A stretch of 46,149 nt of DNA, taken from Herpetosiphon llansteffanensis. Its GTDB lineage: Bacteria > Chloroflexota > Chloroflexia > Chloroflexales > Herpetosiphonaceae. The translations under genes were made by a program, and so were the position numbers. The stretch is from assembly GCF_003205875.1 (NCBI RefSeq), contig NZ_PUBZ01000107.1, positions 1 to 46,149 of the forward strand. Direction: 5' to 3'. The notes beneath the pieces are model-generated. The model worked only from the letters and a program-made list of their open reading frames with translations. It was not told where the DNA came from and ran no database searches. This document shows, one piece after another, positions 1-8,967 of the stretch. How positions within the stretch are numbered: the stretch's first letter is position 1; every line of letters starts with the position of its first letter.

Positions 1-12
1 TATAAGAGACAG
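1..12. other. Residual Nextera (Tn5 mosaic-end) adapter
   Basis: The window opens with TATAAGAGACAG, identical to the last 12 bases of the 19-base Tn5 mosaic end used in Nextera libraries. Its position exactly at the first base makes untrimmed adapter far more likely than genomic sequence. It implies that base 1 is a contig end. Confidence 0.85.
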
Positions 13-437
13 TCGGGGATCAGGTCATTTATTGCTTGCAAATCAGCACTGCTTGAACCATGGGCAGCTGCTGATCCCCAGCCCTCAACTGCCGATCCCA
101 TGGAGTTGCTTATGTCGAAAATGATTGTTTAGTAGGGGTTGGGGATTGAGGATCGAGCCTTTTTGGCTGCTAATTAGCGCTTTTTTGGGCATTTGCGTCT
201 ATCAACATCTAATCCTCTGTATTTTGCAAGAGTAGATTTTCACCCATAGTCTTGATATCCACCCTTCCATCCCGCCAGCGGGAAACGCAGGCGGGGCTTT
301 AATCCCCCTTCACCTCAAGGGCAATTTGAGGCTGAGAGGCATCCATTGATGAGCCGTTGGCTTTGTGGTGCTCAGCGGAAACCTAAGCTTGTCAGTCCAC
401 AGAATCCGATCCCCATCCCCCAACTGCCGATCCCCAT
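13..437. other. Non-coding stretch at the contig start
   Basis: I see no convincing gene here: the open frames are short and lack a ribosome-binding site or recognisable motifs. It holds two copies of a degenerate ~28-base sequence, at 73-100 and 408-436, both running GATCCCCA..CCC.CAACTGCCGATCCC. There is also a GC-rich stretch near 272-300 with CCCGCCAGCGGGAAACGC. This resembles the GATCCCC/GGGGTCAGG filler seen beside the other intergenic repeats in the window. Confidence 0.5.
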
Positions 438-1241
438 TTATTTATCAGCGCCAGCAAGCTCATCGGAGCGGCCAGCGGCGATGCGTGACCATTGCAAAAT
501 TGGCCGTCCAGCAGGCCGATTGACCGCATGGCCATGCTCATCGGTGCGCATTTGGGCTGAGCGCGTGTTGAAAAACCGCTGCGGCCAGCCAGCAGGCGAA
601 TCTTCCCACGCTTCTTGGCGGCCATAAATTGTCATATCGAGCATTGCATATGAACTGCCCATCTGCTCGCAGCCACGACCGGTTGTCCAATAGGTTTCAA
701 ACACCCGACCATTATTTTGCAAATAGCAAACCCAAATGCCAAAGTGGCGACCAGCAATCAGCCGATCAAGCGAGGCTGCTGGCACAGAATACCAAGGCAT
801 GGGCCAGCCCATAAATTCGCGGTAGTGGTTACTTTCGGCAAACGGGCCTTGGCAAAGCACGGCAAAGGTCACATCGCGCGAGTTCAGGTAGCCAAGCTCA
901 AGCACATGGCCAACATTCATGCTACAGCCTTCGCATTGCTGCGCAGCACTGGCACCGTCGTACCACATCATATAGCCTGCAAACAATTGACTACGACCCT
1001 CGAAAACGTCGATTAATGGAACTAGCCCGTTTGGCCCAACTACTGGCGTGGTTGCATCGACTTCGACCATTGGCAAGCGGCGACGAGCAGCAGCAATCGC
1101 ATCGCCCTCGCGGGTGTGGGCTTTCTCGCGAAGGCGAATTGTATCAAGCTCGGCTTGGAATGTAGTGCGATCAACCGTTGCGGGGATACTTGGAGGATTG
1201 GCATCAGTAAGCGGAATGTGGTTCTGAGAGCGATCGTCCAT
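438..1241 (-). CDS. DUF899 family thioredoxin-like protein
   Basis: This is a 267-residue protein of the DUF899 family, a thioredoxin-fold group of unknown substrate often annotated as predicted dithiol-disulfide oxidoreductase. The family pattern is clear: an N-terminal helical stretch with RLREKAHTREGDAI (about 36-49), the FEGRSQL strand (80-86), a CEGC dithiol at C103 and C106, and the downstream GWPMPWYS segment. The start at 1241 is chosen because AAGGAG lies 6 bases upstream; an in-frame ATG at 1256 contains that motif and is unlikely. It appears monocistronic, with a hairpin repeat upstream at 1392-1526. The CxxC supports a redox role, but no substrate can be inferred. Confidence in the family is good. 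Confidence 0.85.
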   Translation of the reverse strand: MDDRSQNHIPLTDANPPSIPATVDRTTFQAELDTIRLREKAHTREGDAIAAARRRLPMVEVDATTPVVGPNGLVPLIDVFEGRSQLFAGYMMWYDGASAAQQCEGCSMNVGHVLELGYLNSRDVTFAVLCQGPFAESNHYREFMGWPMPWYSVPAASLDRLIAGRHFGIWVCYLQNNGRVFETYWTTGRGCEQMGSSYAMLDMTIYGRQEAWEDSPAGWPQRFFNTRSAQMRTDEHGHAVNRPAGRPILQWSRIAAGRSDELAGADK

Positions 1242-1575
1242 TGAATGCTCCTTCATCACTACAATAAACTGCCTTGATTGCCTCCCTATCATAGCATGAA
1301 AAAAGAACAAATGATCTATTTGTAGAATGGGGGTCGGTTGATGGGGATCAGGGGTCAGGAGAGCATAGAACATAGAGCTAGGTTTGAAGATCCCCTCACC
1401 CCAACCCCTCTCCCGTGGCGCGGGCGAGGGGCTTTAACCTCGTGGTTCTAACACAATTATTGATGAACACTAGTCGGCTCCCCCTCGCCCGCGTTTTCGT
1501 GGGAGAGGGGGCTGGGGGGTGAGGGAACATGGCGGCAAACCTGAACCCTAATCCCTGACCTCTGACCCCTCGTCC
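1242..1575. repeat. Intergenic region with hairpin repeat copy A (1392-1526)
   Basis: The ~135-bp element begins CCCCTCACCCCAACCCC and ends GGGGGCTGGGGGGTGAGGGA, so its ends are imperfect inverted repeats of about 23-26 bases. Inside, GGCGCGGGCGAGGGGC near the left is mirrored by CCCCCTCGCCCGCG near the right, so a transcript could form a long hairpin. It is flanked by degenerate GGGGATCAGGGG-like runs (about 1337-1358 and 1545-1573). It lies downstream of the phosphomutase gene and upstream of the DUF899 gene, both on the minus strand. It has no coding capacity and resembles a MITE or REP-like element. Confidence 0.8.
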
Positions 1576-2916
1576 CTACGCCTGAATAATTGCCAACACT
1601 TCGTCGCGTTGGGCTTCCATCAGTTCTTTGCTGCGTGCTTCAAGGTTGAGCCGCAACAATGGCTCGGTGTTGGAGCCACGCACATTAAAGTGCCAATCGG
1701 GATAATTCACCGACAAGCCATCCATGGTATGTTGCTCAGCATCGCTGTATTTTTCGGCCAAGGTCGCCAACACAGCCTTCACATCGGCAACTTTGGTGTT
1801 GATTTCGCCTGAAATGAAGTAGGTCGATTCAAGCGGAGCCAACAATTCGCTGAGCGTTTTGCCCTTCTTCGAGAGCATTTCCAGAATAATCAGCGATGGA
1901 ATCACGCCCGAATCGGCATAATTGAAATCGCCAAAATAGTAGTGACCAGTGACTTCGCCAGCAAAAATTGCCCCTTCATTCGACATACGGGCCTTGATGA
2001 AGGCATGGCCAACCCGCTCCATCAGCGGCACACCGCCAGCAGCACCAATCAATTCGGGCACGGCCCACGAAGCCCGCACATCATACAGAATCTTGGCCCC
2101 TGGGTGTTTTTCAAGGAAATATTGGCCCATCAAGGCGGTCATAAAATCGCCAGAGATAAATTGGCCGCGATTGTCGATCGCAAAGAAGCGGTCGCCGTCG
2201 CCATCGAAGGCAAAGCCAACGTCGGCGTTTTCGCTAACCACGCGGGCTTCAAGTTCGGCGCGATTTTCGGGCTGCAATGGATCAAGCCCGTGGTTTGGCA
2301 ACGTACCATCGGGGTCAAGATACAAGCCAATCAATTCGACTGGCAAGCGTTCGTAAACCCGCTGGAGAATTGGCCCGACCATGCCATTGCCTGTGTCGGC
2401 AATCACTTTGAGCGGTTTGAGACTGGCGACATCGATCAACTGCAAAACTGATTCGATAAATTCTTCGCTGAGGTCAAGCTCGCTCATGCTGCCTTGGCGG
2501 GTTGGCTCGGCAAACGCTTCGCTCTCGACCAATTGGCGCAAATCTTGAATGCCTGCATCGCCTGAGAGCAATTGGGGCATTTTTTTGACCATCTTGAAGC
2601 CATTGTATTGTTTGGGGTTGTGTGAGGCCGTAACCATCATGCCCGGCAAGCCCAATTGGGTACAGGCAAAATAATATTGATCGGTGCTGACCATGCCAAT
2701 ATTGATCACATCAGCGCCTTGGTGCATCAAGCCACGGGTGACGGCATCGAAAATTGATGGGCCTGAGGTGCGCATATCGCGACCAACAATGACTTTTTCT
2801 GCTTGCAAAAACGAAGCGAAGGCGCGTCCAATCAAAAATGCTACATCTTCATTCAGTTCGCTGGGGTAAATCCCGCGAATATCGTAGGCTTTGAAAATCC
2901 CTGGATTGACCTGCAT
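1576..2916 (-). CDS. Phosphomannomutase/phosphoglucomutase
   Basis: A 446-residue alpha-D-phosphohexomutase, which interconverts hexose 6-phosphates and 1-phosphates (mannose and/or glucose) to supply nucleotide sugars for cell-surface glycans. All four signature regions are present: the phosphoserine loop TASHNP with S98, the metal site DGDGDR at 238-243, the sugar loop GEVTGHYYF, and the C-terminal phosphate-binding RGSNTEPLLR. The N-terminus FKAYDIRG is typical of the ManB/AlgC bifunctional branch, and the length fits. The start at 2916 is preferred over an ATG/GTG-type codon 30 bases upstream because AAAGGA precedes it and the conserved N-terminus starts there. Repeat copies A and B bracket the gene. 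Substrate preference cannot be read from sequence. Confidence 0.93.
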   Translation of the reverse strand: MQVNPGIFKAYDIRGIYPSELNEDVAFLIGRAFASFLQAEKVIVGRDMRTSGPSIFDAVTRGLMHQGADVINIGMVSTDQYYFACTQLGLPGMMVTASHNPKQYNGFKMVKKMPQLLSGDAGIQDLRQLVESEAFAEPTRQGSMSELDLSEEFIESVLQLIDVASLKPLKVIADTGNGMVGPILQRVYERLPVELIGLYLDPDGTLPNHGLDPLQPENRAELEARVVSENADVGFAFDGDGDRFFAIDNRGQFISGDFMTALMGQYFLEKHPGAKILYDVRASWAVPELIGAAGGVPLMERVGHAFIKARMSNEGAIFAGEVTGHYYFGDFNYADSGVIPSLIILEMLSKKGKTLSELLAPLESTYFISGEINTKVADVKAVLATLAEKYSDAEQHTMDGLSVNYPDWHFNVRGSNTEPLLRLNLEARSKELMEAQRDEVLAIIQA

Positions 2917-3010
2917 GGGTGTATCCTTTCTGTGCAGAGCGATCACGGGCTATCATACGCCAAAATTGTTAAATCGCGAAGAGCAGGATTTTTAAATGGC
3001 GTATGCAGAT

Positions 3011-3182
3011 CACCACCCCTAGCCTTACAAAGGTAGGTTGTAAGAGATCCCCTCACCCCAACCCCTCTCCCGTGCGCGGGCGAGGGGCTTTAATGCCGTG
3101 GTTCTCCCCCAATTCCTTCGTAAAAAAGAGTCGGCTCCCCCTCGCCCGCGTGCAGTGGGAGAGGGGGCTGGGGGGTGAGGGA
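3011..3182. repeat. Hairpin repeat copy B with an adjoining half-element
   Basis: Copy B (3049-3182) has the same architecture as copy A: CCCCTCACCCCAACCCCTC at the left and GGGGGCTGGGGGGTGAGGG at the right. It ends only about 7 bases beyond the stop codon of the minus-strand LRR gene. Just to its left (about 3016-3040) is CCTTACAAAGGTAGGTTG, which matches the half-elements near 45780. The repeat could fold into a long GC-rich hairpin at the 3' end of the LRR transcript. Confidence 0.8.
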
Positions 3183-3189
3183 TTGCATT

Positions 3190-4779
3190 TTATCCCAGAT
3201 CAACTTGTACACCACGTTGCTCAAAGCGTTGCAATAATTCAGGATCAAATAATTCTGGTTTGATATGGATATCGATCTCGCGTAATTTCGGCAGTGCTAG
3301 CCAGCCTTCGATCCATGGAATTTGGACTGGCTCAAGGTTGTAGCCAAGCATTATGCTTTCGAGCTTGGTCAATTGATTCAGCCATTCAGGAATTACATGG
3401 TTTGGCCCGATTCTGAGATACAAACTCCGCAGTTGCGACAGCTCGCGAATACTGGCAGGAAATGGCTCATCACTTGATAATCCAAATGATAGATGTTTGA
3501 GTTTAGTGAGCGTTGGCAAAATGCGTTCCAAGCTCGCTATGGGAATATCATTACCATGAAGATAAAGTTCCTCAAGCTGCTGGAGTTGGCCCAACCTTGG
3601 ATCAAGATCAGTCAACGCGCAATCATCAATCGAAAGCTCGCGTAGCTGCTGCAATTCGTGCAACCATGCTGGTAACGTACCGAGTCGATGATTACTCAAC
3701 CTTAATTCTTCCAGCCTATGCAGGCTGCGCAGCCCATCTAAGCGATGCTGACGGCTGCAATATAAGGTATTCATATGCAGTTTTCGTAAACTATAGTTAG
3801 GTCGGGCAGGCGGCAGAATGTGGTCAATCCCTGTGCTGACAAGATTCAAGGTGTGCAAGTTGGGCAATTCTAAAACCCAGCCAGGCAACGCGCGAAACCC
3901 TTCGCCAAATAACTTTAGTTCTTCAAGCTGGTGCAATTGGCGAATTGATTCAGGAACTGCTGATCCGCTGATAGTTATTTCTAGGGTTTTGAGGTTTGGT
4001 GGCAAGGTCGTTGCGGCAACATCACCACACGTGAGATGTTCAAGTGATTTCCAGTTGTGCCAGACTTGGCTAATTTCACGAAAATCGCCATAGCTTTCGA
4101 AATGGGTGAGCTGCGGTAATTCCATGAGCCATGCTGGAACAAGTATCTTGCTATAAAAATTCAACCTGCGCAAATGACCCATTTGCTGGAGCCATTCAGG
4201 ATAAACGTTCAACGCATCGTGGTTAGACCATAAATCAAGCGCTTCAAGCGTGGTCAGCGTACCAATCAAGTGTTCATTGGGGATACCGCTTGGATAATAG
4301 ACCAAGTGTTTAATTGGAAGGCTCGCAAACCATTCAGGTATCTCGCCTATATTTAGGCCACTAATATTGAGCGTTTGTAATGAGGGCAACTCGCCTAACC
4401 AGCGAGGAAGTTCGTTCAGCTCGGTATAACTGAGATCAAGCGTGTGTAATTGTTGTAATCGCGCTAAATTGGCTGGGAGTTCGGTTACCGATAATTCACG
4501 GATATGCAGTTCTTCGAGACTTGATAACTGCCCAATCCATGGCTCCAATCCTTCAATTTCATCGTTGTAGTTGAGATCCAATGTGCGCAACTTGGTTAGC
4601 TTGGCAAGTTCAGGTGGCAGTTGCTGCAAACGATTCCTTGATAGGTCTAAGTGTTCAAGATGAGTTAATTCGCCAATTGTTTCTGGTAATGTAGTAATTT
4701 TGAGAGACGAAAGATCGAGGGTTGGCTCACGGGTCTGGGCATTTTGGGCAATCCGCGCACGGCACAATTGCTCGTTCAT
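3190..4779 (-). CDS. Leucine-rich repeat protein
   Basis: A 529-residue protein made almost entirely of ~23-residue leucine-rich repeats (LxxLxLxxNxLxxLP), starting with LDLSSLKITTLPETIGEL near residue 25 and continuing to the C-terminus. Its first 20 residues (RARIAQNAQTREPTLDLSS) resemble the cap that starts the LRR part of bacterial Roco-type proteins, but no Roc GTPase, COR or kinase domain follows. No signal peptide or membrane segment is seen, so it is probably a cytoplasmic protein-binding scaffold. The start at 4779 has AAGGAG six bases upstream; an in-frame codon 27 bases further upstream overlaps that motif. Hairpin repeats lie on both sides. The partner is unknown. Confidence 0.85.
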   Translation of the reverse strand: MNEQLCRARIAQNAQTREPTLDLSSLKITTLPETIGELTHLEHLDLSRNRLQQLPPELAKLTKLRTLDLNYNDEIEGLEPWIGQLSSLEELHIRELSVTELPANLARLQQLHTLDLSYTELNELPRWLGELPSLQTLNISGLNIGEIPEWFASLPIKHLVYYPSGIPNEHLIGTLTTLEALDLWSNHDALNVYPEWLQQMGHLRRLNFYSKILVPAWLMELPQLTHFESYGDFREISQVWHNWKSLEHLTCGDVAATTLPPNLKTLEITISGSAVPESIRQLHQLEELKLFGEGFRALPGWVLELPNLHTLNLVSTGIDHILPPARPNYSLRKLHMNTLYCSRQHRLDGLRSLHRLEELRLSNHRLGTLPAWLHELQQLRELSIDDCALTDLDPRLGQLQQLEELYLHGNDIPIASLERILPTLTKLKHLSFGLSSDEPFPASIRELSQLRSLYLRIGPNHVIPEWLNQLTKLESIMLGYNLEPVQIPWIEGWLALPKLREIDIHIKPELFDPELLQRFEQRGVQVDLG

Positions 4780-4851
4780 CTTCTGCTCCTTAAACCAAAA
4801 CGCCACTGCTTTGCTGCAAGAAGTGGCAATTGAATCTCATGGATTGGCATA

Positions 4852-5276
4852 CCCTCACCCCAACCCCTCTCCCGTGGCGCGGGCGAGGGGCTTCATCACG
4901 TGGTTCTGGCGCAATTCGTCGATAGAAACGGCTGCTACCACTCGCTCGCGTCGAGTGAGAGAGGGCTGGCCTACAAGGGTCGGTGTTAATATCCCCTCAC
5001 CCCAACCCCTCTCCCGTGGCGCGGGCGAGGGGCTTCATCACGTGGTTCTGGCGCAATTCGTCGATAGAAACGGCTGCTACCACTCGCTCGCGTCGAGTGA
5101 GAGAGGGCTTGTTACGGTGGTTTTCGCCTAATTCGCTGGTCATCCACGACGGCTCCCCCTCGCCCGCGTCGAGTGAGAAAGGGCTTGTTAAGGTGGTTTT
5201 CGCCTAATTCGCTGGTCATCCACGACGGCTCCCCCTCGCCCGCGTTCAGTGGGAGAGGGGGCTGGGGGGTGAGGGA
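4852..5276. repeat. Compound tandem array of the hairpin repeat (copies C/D)
   Basis: Two almost identical ~112-bp units (4853-4964 and 4994-5105) each begin CCCTCACCCCAACCCC and stop at GAGTGAGAGAGGGCT, so the first is a truncated copy. The second runs into a 76-bp tandem duplication: GGGCTTGTTA recurs at 5105 and 5181, each followed by GGTGGTTTTCGCCTAATTCG. The array ends with the standard right end (GGGGGCTGGGGGGTGAGGGA), three bases before the ychF stop codon. The whole 500-bp gap between the LRR gene and ychF is therefore repeat DNA with no gene. Confidence 0.85.
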
Positions 5277-5279
5277 TTG

Positions 5280-6362
5280 TTACACGTTGAACAAGAAGTG
5301 AGCAATATCGCCATCTTTAACAACGTAGGTTTTGCCTTCGAGCCGCACGGTGCCAGCTTTTTTGGCGGTCGCCATATCGCCAGCCTTCATCAAATCGTCG
5401 AAGGCCACGATTTCGGCACGAATAAAGCCACGCTGTAAGTCGGAGTGAATTGTGCCAGCGGCTTCAGCAGCCCCGATGCCTTGGCGAATCGTCCAAGCAC
5501 GCACTTCGTCGTCGCCTGCGGTCAAGAAGCTAATCAAGCCCATCATGGTATACGAGGCCTTGATTACGCGGTCGCGGGCTGGCTCGGTAATGCCTAAATC
5601 TTCCATAAACATTTGGGCATCTTCATCTTCGAGCTGGGCCAATTCGGCCTCAACTTTGCCTGCTAAGGTCACAATTGCGGTTTTTGGCTTGTTGTATTCC
5701 AAGACTGGCGGGGTTTTGAGTTGCTTTTCGTCGATGTTGACGACAACCAACATTGGCTTGCCACTGAGGAATTGGAAGCCGCGCAAAACTTTGGCTTCTT
5801 CTTCGCTCAATTCTTGGGCGCGAATCGGCACATCTTGTTCGAGGCCCGTATACAAGCGCTCAAGGGCGTTGAGTTCGACCATGCGCACTTCGCGGTCTTT
5901 GCCGACCATTTTGGTCACTTCACCACGCAAGCGGCTCAAACGGCGCTCGATAATCGCCATGTCCGAGAACATCAATTCCATATCGACCGAGGCTAAGTCG
6001 CGGGCAGCATTGACGCTATCTTGGGCATGCGGAACGCCATCATCCTCAAAAGCTCGCACGACATGCAGCAACGCATCAACTTGGCTGATGTAGTTGAGAA
6101 ACTGTGGGTTCAAGCCACCACTTTCGTGGGCGTTGCCGCTCATCCCCGCCACGTCGATATATTGCACGTCGGCTGGGGTGAGTTTTTTGGGCTTGTACAT
6201 TTTGGCCAAGGCATCAAGCCGCTCGTCGGGCACTTTGACCATAGCGATATTTGGCTCGATCTGGCCTGATGAATAGGCGTTCGTTTCAGCGGTATTGCGG
6301 GTTAGCGCATTAAATACCGTGGTTTTGCCGCTGTTGGGCAAACCAATAATCCCGATTTTCAT
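5280..6362 (-). CDS. ychF: Redox-regulated ATPase YchF (Obg-family P-loop NTPase)
   Basis: A 360-residue member of the YchF/Ola1 branch of the Obg family, a ribosome-associated P-loop NTPase that prefers ATP and is linked to stress and translation control. It has the G1 loop GLPNSGKT (7-14), DVAGM as G3, and the YchF-type NxxE motif NIDE at 209-212 in place of NKxD, which explains the ATP preference of the family. The C-terminal TGS domain has the conserved AWTIRQG.AAEAAGTIHSD...GFIRAE segment. Length is typical. The start follows AAAGGGG four bases upstream and lies 13 bases after the stop of the PP2C-like gene, so it is the third gene of the surE operon. A hairpin repeat abuts its stop. Confidence 0.96.
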   Translation of the reverse strand: MKIGIIGLPNSGKTTVFNALTRNTAETNAYSSGQIEPNIAMVKVPDERLDALAKMYKPKKLTPADVQYIDVAGMSGNAHESGGLNPQFLNYISQVDALLHVVRAFEDDGVPHAQDSVNAARDLASVDMELMFSDMAIIERRLSRLRGEVTKMVGKDREVRMVELNALERLYTGLEQDVPIRAQELSEEEAKVLRGFQFLSGKPMLVVVNIDEKQLKTPPVLEYNKPKTAIVTLAGKVEAELAQLEDEDAQMFMEDLGITEPARDRVIKASYTMMGLISFLTAGDDEVRAWTIRQGIGAAEAAGTIHSDLQRGFIRAEIVAFDDLMKAGDMATAKKAGTVRLEGKTYVVKDGDIAHFLFNV

Positions 6363-6375
6363 GAAACCCCTTTAT

Positions 6376-8967
6376 TTATGGTGTTGGTGTAATTTGAACC
6401 GTTGGTGTCGTGGTTGTGCCGCCCAAGCTTTCACGTGGTGGCGGTGGCGATGGCAAGACCATCGAATAAATTCGGTTGCTATTGGCAAGATACAGCATTT
6501 TGCTGGAGCCGCTGCCAACCACTGCCACATCGTTGAGCAATTCGAGTTTGATTGTGCTGGTGCTCGGCACTTTCAGCTGTTGAATAATCTCGCCTTGGCG
6601 ATTAACTTCGATCACCCGTTGATTGACTGCATCAACAATGAAAAAATGGCCTTGGTTGTCGCGGAAGGTTTCGGCGCTGACTTCTTGCTCGACGAACAAG
6701 CGCCGGGCGCGTAACGGCGGATCAAGCGCTGGCACGCTCACGGTATCGATCAACGAGCCGCCCTCGAAAATACCAACCGTGCCATCAGGCTGAAGCATAT
6801 AGATCCGCCCGTCAATCGCAATATCAACGACCGCTTTGGTGTTGAAATCGCCAGTTGAATCGGTGATCCAATTTTCGGGCAAGTTGGCGAACTCGCCTGA
6901 GCGATAGCGCAGAATTTCGCCAGCGGTTGCGCTATCGGTGCGCCCCAAATCGTAGACATACAAGCCGCCGCCGTAGGTCTCAATATCAGGGAATGGTTGG
7001 CGCGTCCAGAGTTCGCTGCCTTGGATGGTGCGCGAAACCCAGGTTTTGGTGTCGCGCAAATAGAAATAGATATTTGATTGGGCATTGAGATTGGGCGGTG
7101 CGTCGATTGCAGCTAGCTCGCCTTCGCGCAACATCACGCTACGAATTGGCGCTGCTGGCAAGCCAGCAATTTCATCGCCATCTTTGAGCAGGCTGGTGGG
7201 CTGGCCGCTGCTGCCTTCGGTGTAGCTATAGAGCGCGCCATTCTCGGTGCCAATAAAATACAAGTCGTTTTTGCCAGTGTTTGGCGTGACAATCAGTTTG
7301 CCAATCGTATCGCTGGTTGGCATCGTCGTTACCAATTTGAGGTCGGTCAAAAACGATGTGCGATCAATGCTAGCGCGCAGATTATCAGATTTTTTGCGCA
7401 ACGCCAGATAATCGGCCTTGCGGGTTGGATTGCTCATATAGCCTTGATCGCTGGCCAAGGTTTCGAGATGGGTGTCTAACTCGCCCAATTCTTCCAAGGC
7501 GGCGCGATCATCGGTGGCTTTGACTGCGGTTTCAAATTTGGAATTGGCCACATTCAAGCTATCTTGATAGGCGGCTTCGGTGTTTTGGGTGCGCCGATCT
7601 TGCACATAGAACCAACCACCGCCAACCAACACAATCAGCAAGGCGATTAATGTCCATGGAATATTGCGCCGCCGCGAACGCCGATACGATAAATCGCCAC
7701 CGCGAGCTTGCGCAAAGCGCGGCAATGGCGGAGCCATCGGGCGGCTGTTGCGGCCAAAATTGGCAATATAGGTCACGATTGCTGCCAGCAAATAGCGAAA
7801 TGGCGCAGTGAATTTCTGCCAGCCAGTCAATGGCACAACTGGATCGCGCTGCGGCACGGGCACGGCGGCAAAATCGACTGGCAACGGCTCCATATCGGTC
7901 AAATCGATGCTTGGCGCGCTGCTGGCGGCCTGAATTGCCGCGACCATGCTGGTTTCGCCCAAATAGGCGCTGGGCAACCATTGCTCAGCATCACGCAAGC
8001 TGCGCGGGCGATAGCGTGGGCGCTCGTTGAGCCAGCCCATATCGCGTGGGTCAACTTCCTCCAGCTCGGCGGGCATTGGGGGCAGTTCGTCGATGGCCGA
8101 GCTAGGCTCGCCGTTTTCATCATCTTTTTCGCGGCGCACCATCAAGGCAGCATTGGCCGTGACATCGCTAATCCATTCGCCAACCACGCTGGCAGCAGCC
8201 TTGCCACGTTCAGCCAAGCCCTCAGCAGAGAGCAATTCGCTATTCGGGTCGACAAACGGCAGCATATCGATTAAGGCAACATGGGCTTCATTCAAGCTAT
8301 TGCGCCGTGCAATTGCATACAATTCTTCCAGCGAAGCAGAAGCCTCGGAAAGGCAAAACATGCGCTCTGCATCAGCGCGGCCAAGCACACGTGCCAAACG
8401 GCTTGAGCACAGCACCAGCATATCGCCAGCTTCAACCACGTTGCGAAACATTTCTGGCTCGCTGAACAAACTGGTGCCAAGCGCGTTGGGCGGCATAATC
8501 GTTGAGCTGCTGACATTCCCTTGCCACGAAGGATTGGTTGGCAAGGCCCGCAATTGGCCACGATGGGCAACATAAGCTTGGGTTGGCTGCACTTGGGCAA
8601 TATATAAATCGTTGTTGCGCAAGACCGCACATGTACAACCAACCGCTGTTTTTTGGTGATGCGCAGCCTTGAAATTAAATTCATACAGGGCAGTATTGGC
8701 AGCTTTTAGGGCATTGCGCAAGCCAGAGGTAATACTAAATGAAGTATCTGCATAAAATGTTTTGATAATAGTTTGGGTAACAAGATCACACGCTTCTTTA
8801 CCGCGCGCACCTTCATTAACTGCATCGGTTAATACAAACAAATGGCCTTTGCGAGCCTCAGGTGCGAACAAATTATTTGGCATCGCACTATTAATGCGAT
8901 CGCTCACATCTTGGCGCAAACCATTGACAATGCCAAATTGATAGGTTTGTAATTTATAACGTGACAT
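6376..8967 (-). CDS. Membrane protein with degenerate PP2C-like domain and extracytoplasmic propeller-like region
   Basis: An 863-residue protein. Residues about 1-270 follow the PP2C phosphatase fold (LFVLTDAVNEGARGKEACDLV; GCTCAVLRNNDLYIAQVQPTQAYVAHRGQL; GDMLVLCSSRLARVL). Standard metal-binding positions look lost: there is no RxxNED near the N-terminus, and the late DN motif is replaced by NEAHVALIDM. A basic patch precedes a single membrane segment at about 432-454 (IPWTLIALLIVLVGGGWFYV). The rest is probably outside the membrane, with repeated strand-like segments suggesting a beta-propeller, and ends in a Pro/Thr-rich tail. Its ATG follows the surE stop TAA with no gap, and ychF follows 13 bases after its own stop. 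It may be a pseudophosphatase sensor; the function is unknown. Confidence 0.7.
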   Translation of the reverse strand: MSRYKLQTYQFGIVNGLRQDVSDRINSAMPNNLFAPEARKGHLFVLTDAVNEGARGKEACDLVTQTIIKTFYADTSFSITSGLRNALKAANTALYEFNFKAAHHQKTAVGCTCAVLRNNDLYIAQVQPTQAYVAHRGQLRALPTNPSWQGNVSSSTIMPPNALGTSLFSEPEMFRNVVEAGDMLVLCSSRLARVLGRADAERMFCLSEASASLEELYAIARRNSLNEAHVALIDMLPFVDPNSELLSAEGLAERGKAAASVVGEWISDVTANAALMVRREKDDENGEPSSAIDELPPMPAELEEVDPRDMGWLNERPRYRPRSLRDAEQWLPSAYLGETSMVAAIQAASSAPSIDLTDMEPLPVDFAAVPVPQRDPVVPLTGWQKFTAPFRYLLAAIVTYIANFGRNSRPMAPPLPRFAQARGGDLSYRRSRRRNIPWTLIALLIVLVGGGWFYVQDRRTQNTEAAYQDSLNVANSKFETAVKATDDRAALEELGELDTHLETLASDQGYMSNPTRKADYLALRKKSDNLRASIDRTSFLTDLKLVTTMPTSDTIGKLIVTPNTGKNDLYFIGTENGALYSYTEGSSGQPTSLLKDGDEIAGLPAAPIRSVMLREGELAAIDAPPNLNAQSNIYFYLRDTKTWVSRTIQGSELWTRQPFPDIETYGGGLYVYDLGRTDSATAGEILRYRSGEFANLPENWITDSTGDFNTKAVVDIAIDGRIYMLQPDGTVGIFEGGSLIDTVSVPALDPPLRARRLFVEQEVSAETFRDNQGHFFIVDAVNQRVIEVNRQGEIIQQLKVPSTSTIKLELLNDVAVVGSGSSKMLYLANSNRIYSMVLPSPPPPRESLGGTTTTPTVQITPTP

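Noticed and set aside
4852-5276. Possible CRISPR array
   Set aside because: Repeats are long (76 and ~112 bp), adjacent and GC-rich without regular unique spacers, so they are tandem copies of an intergenic element.
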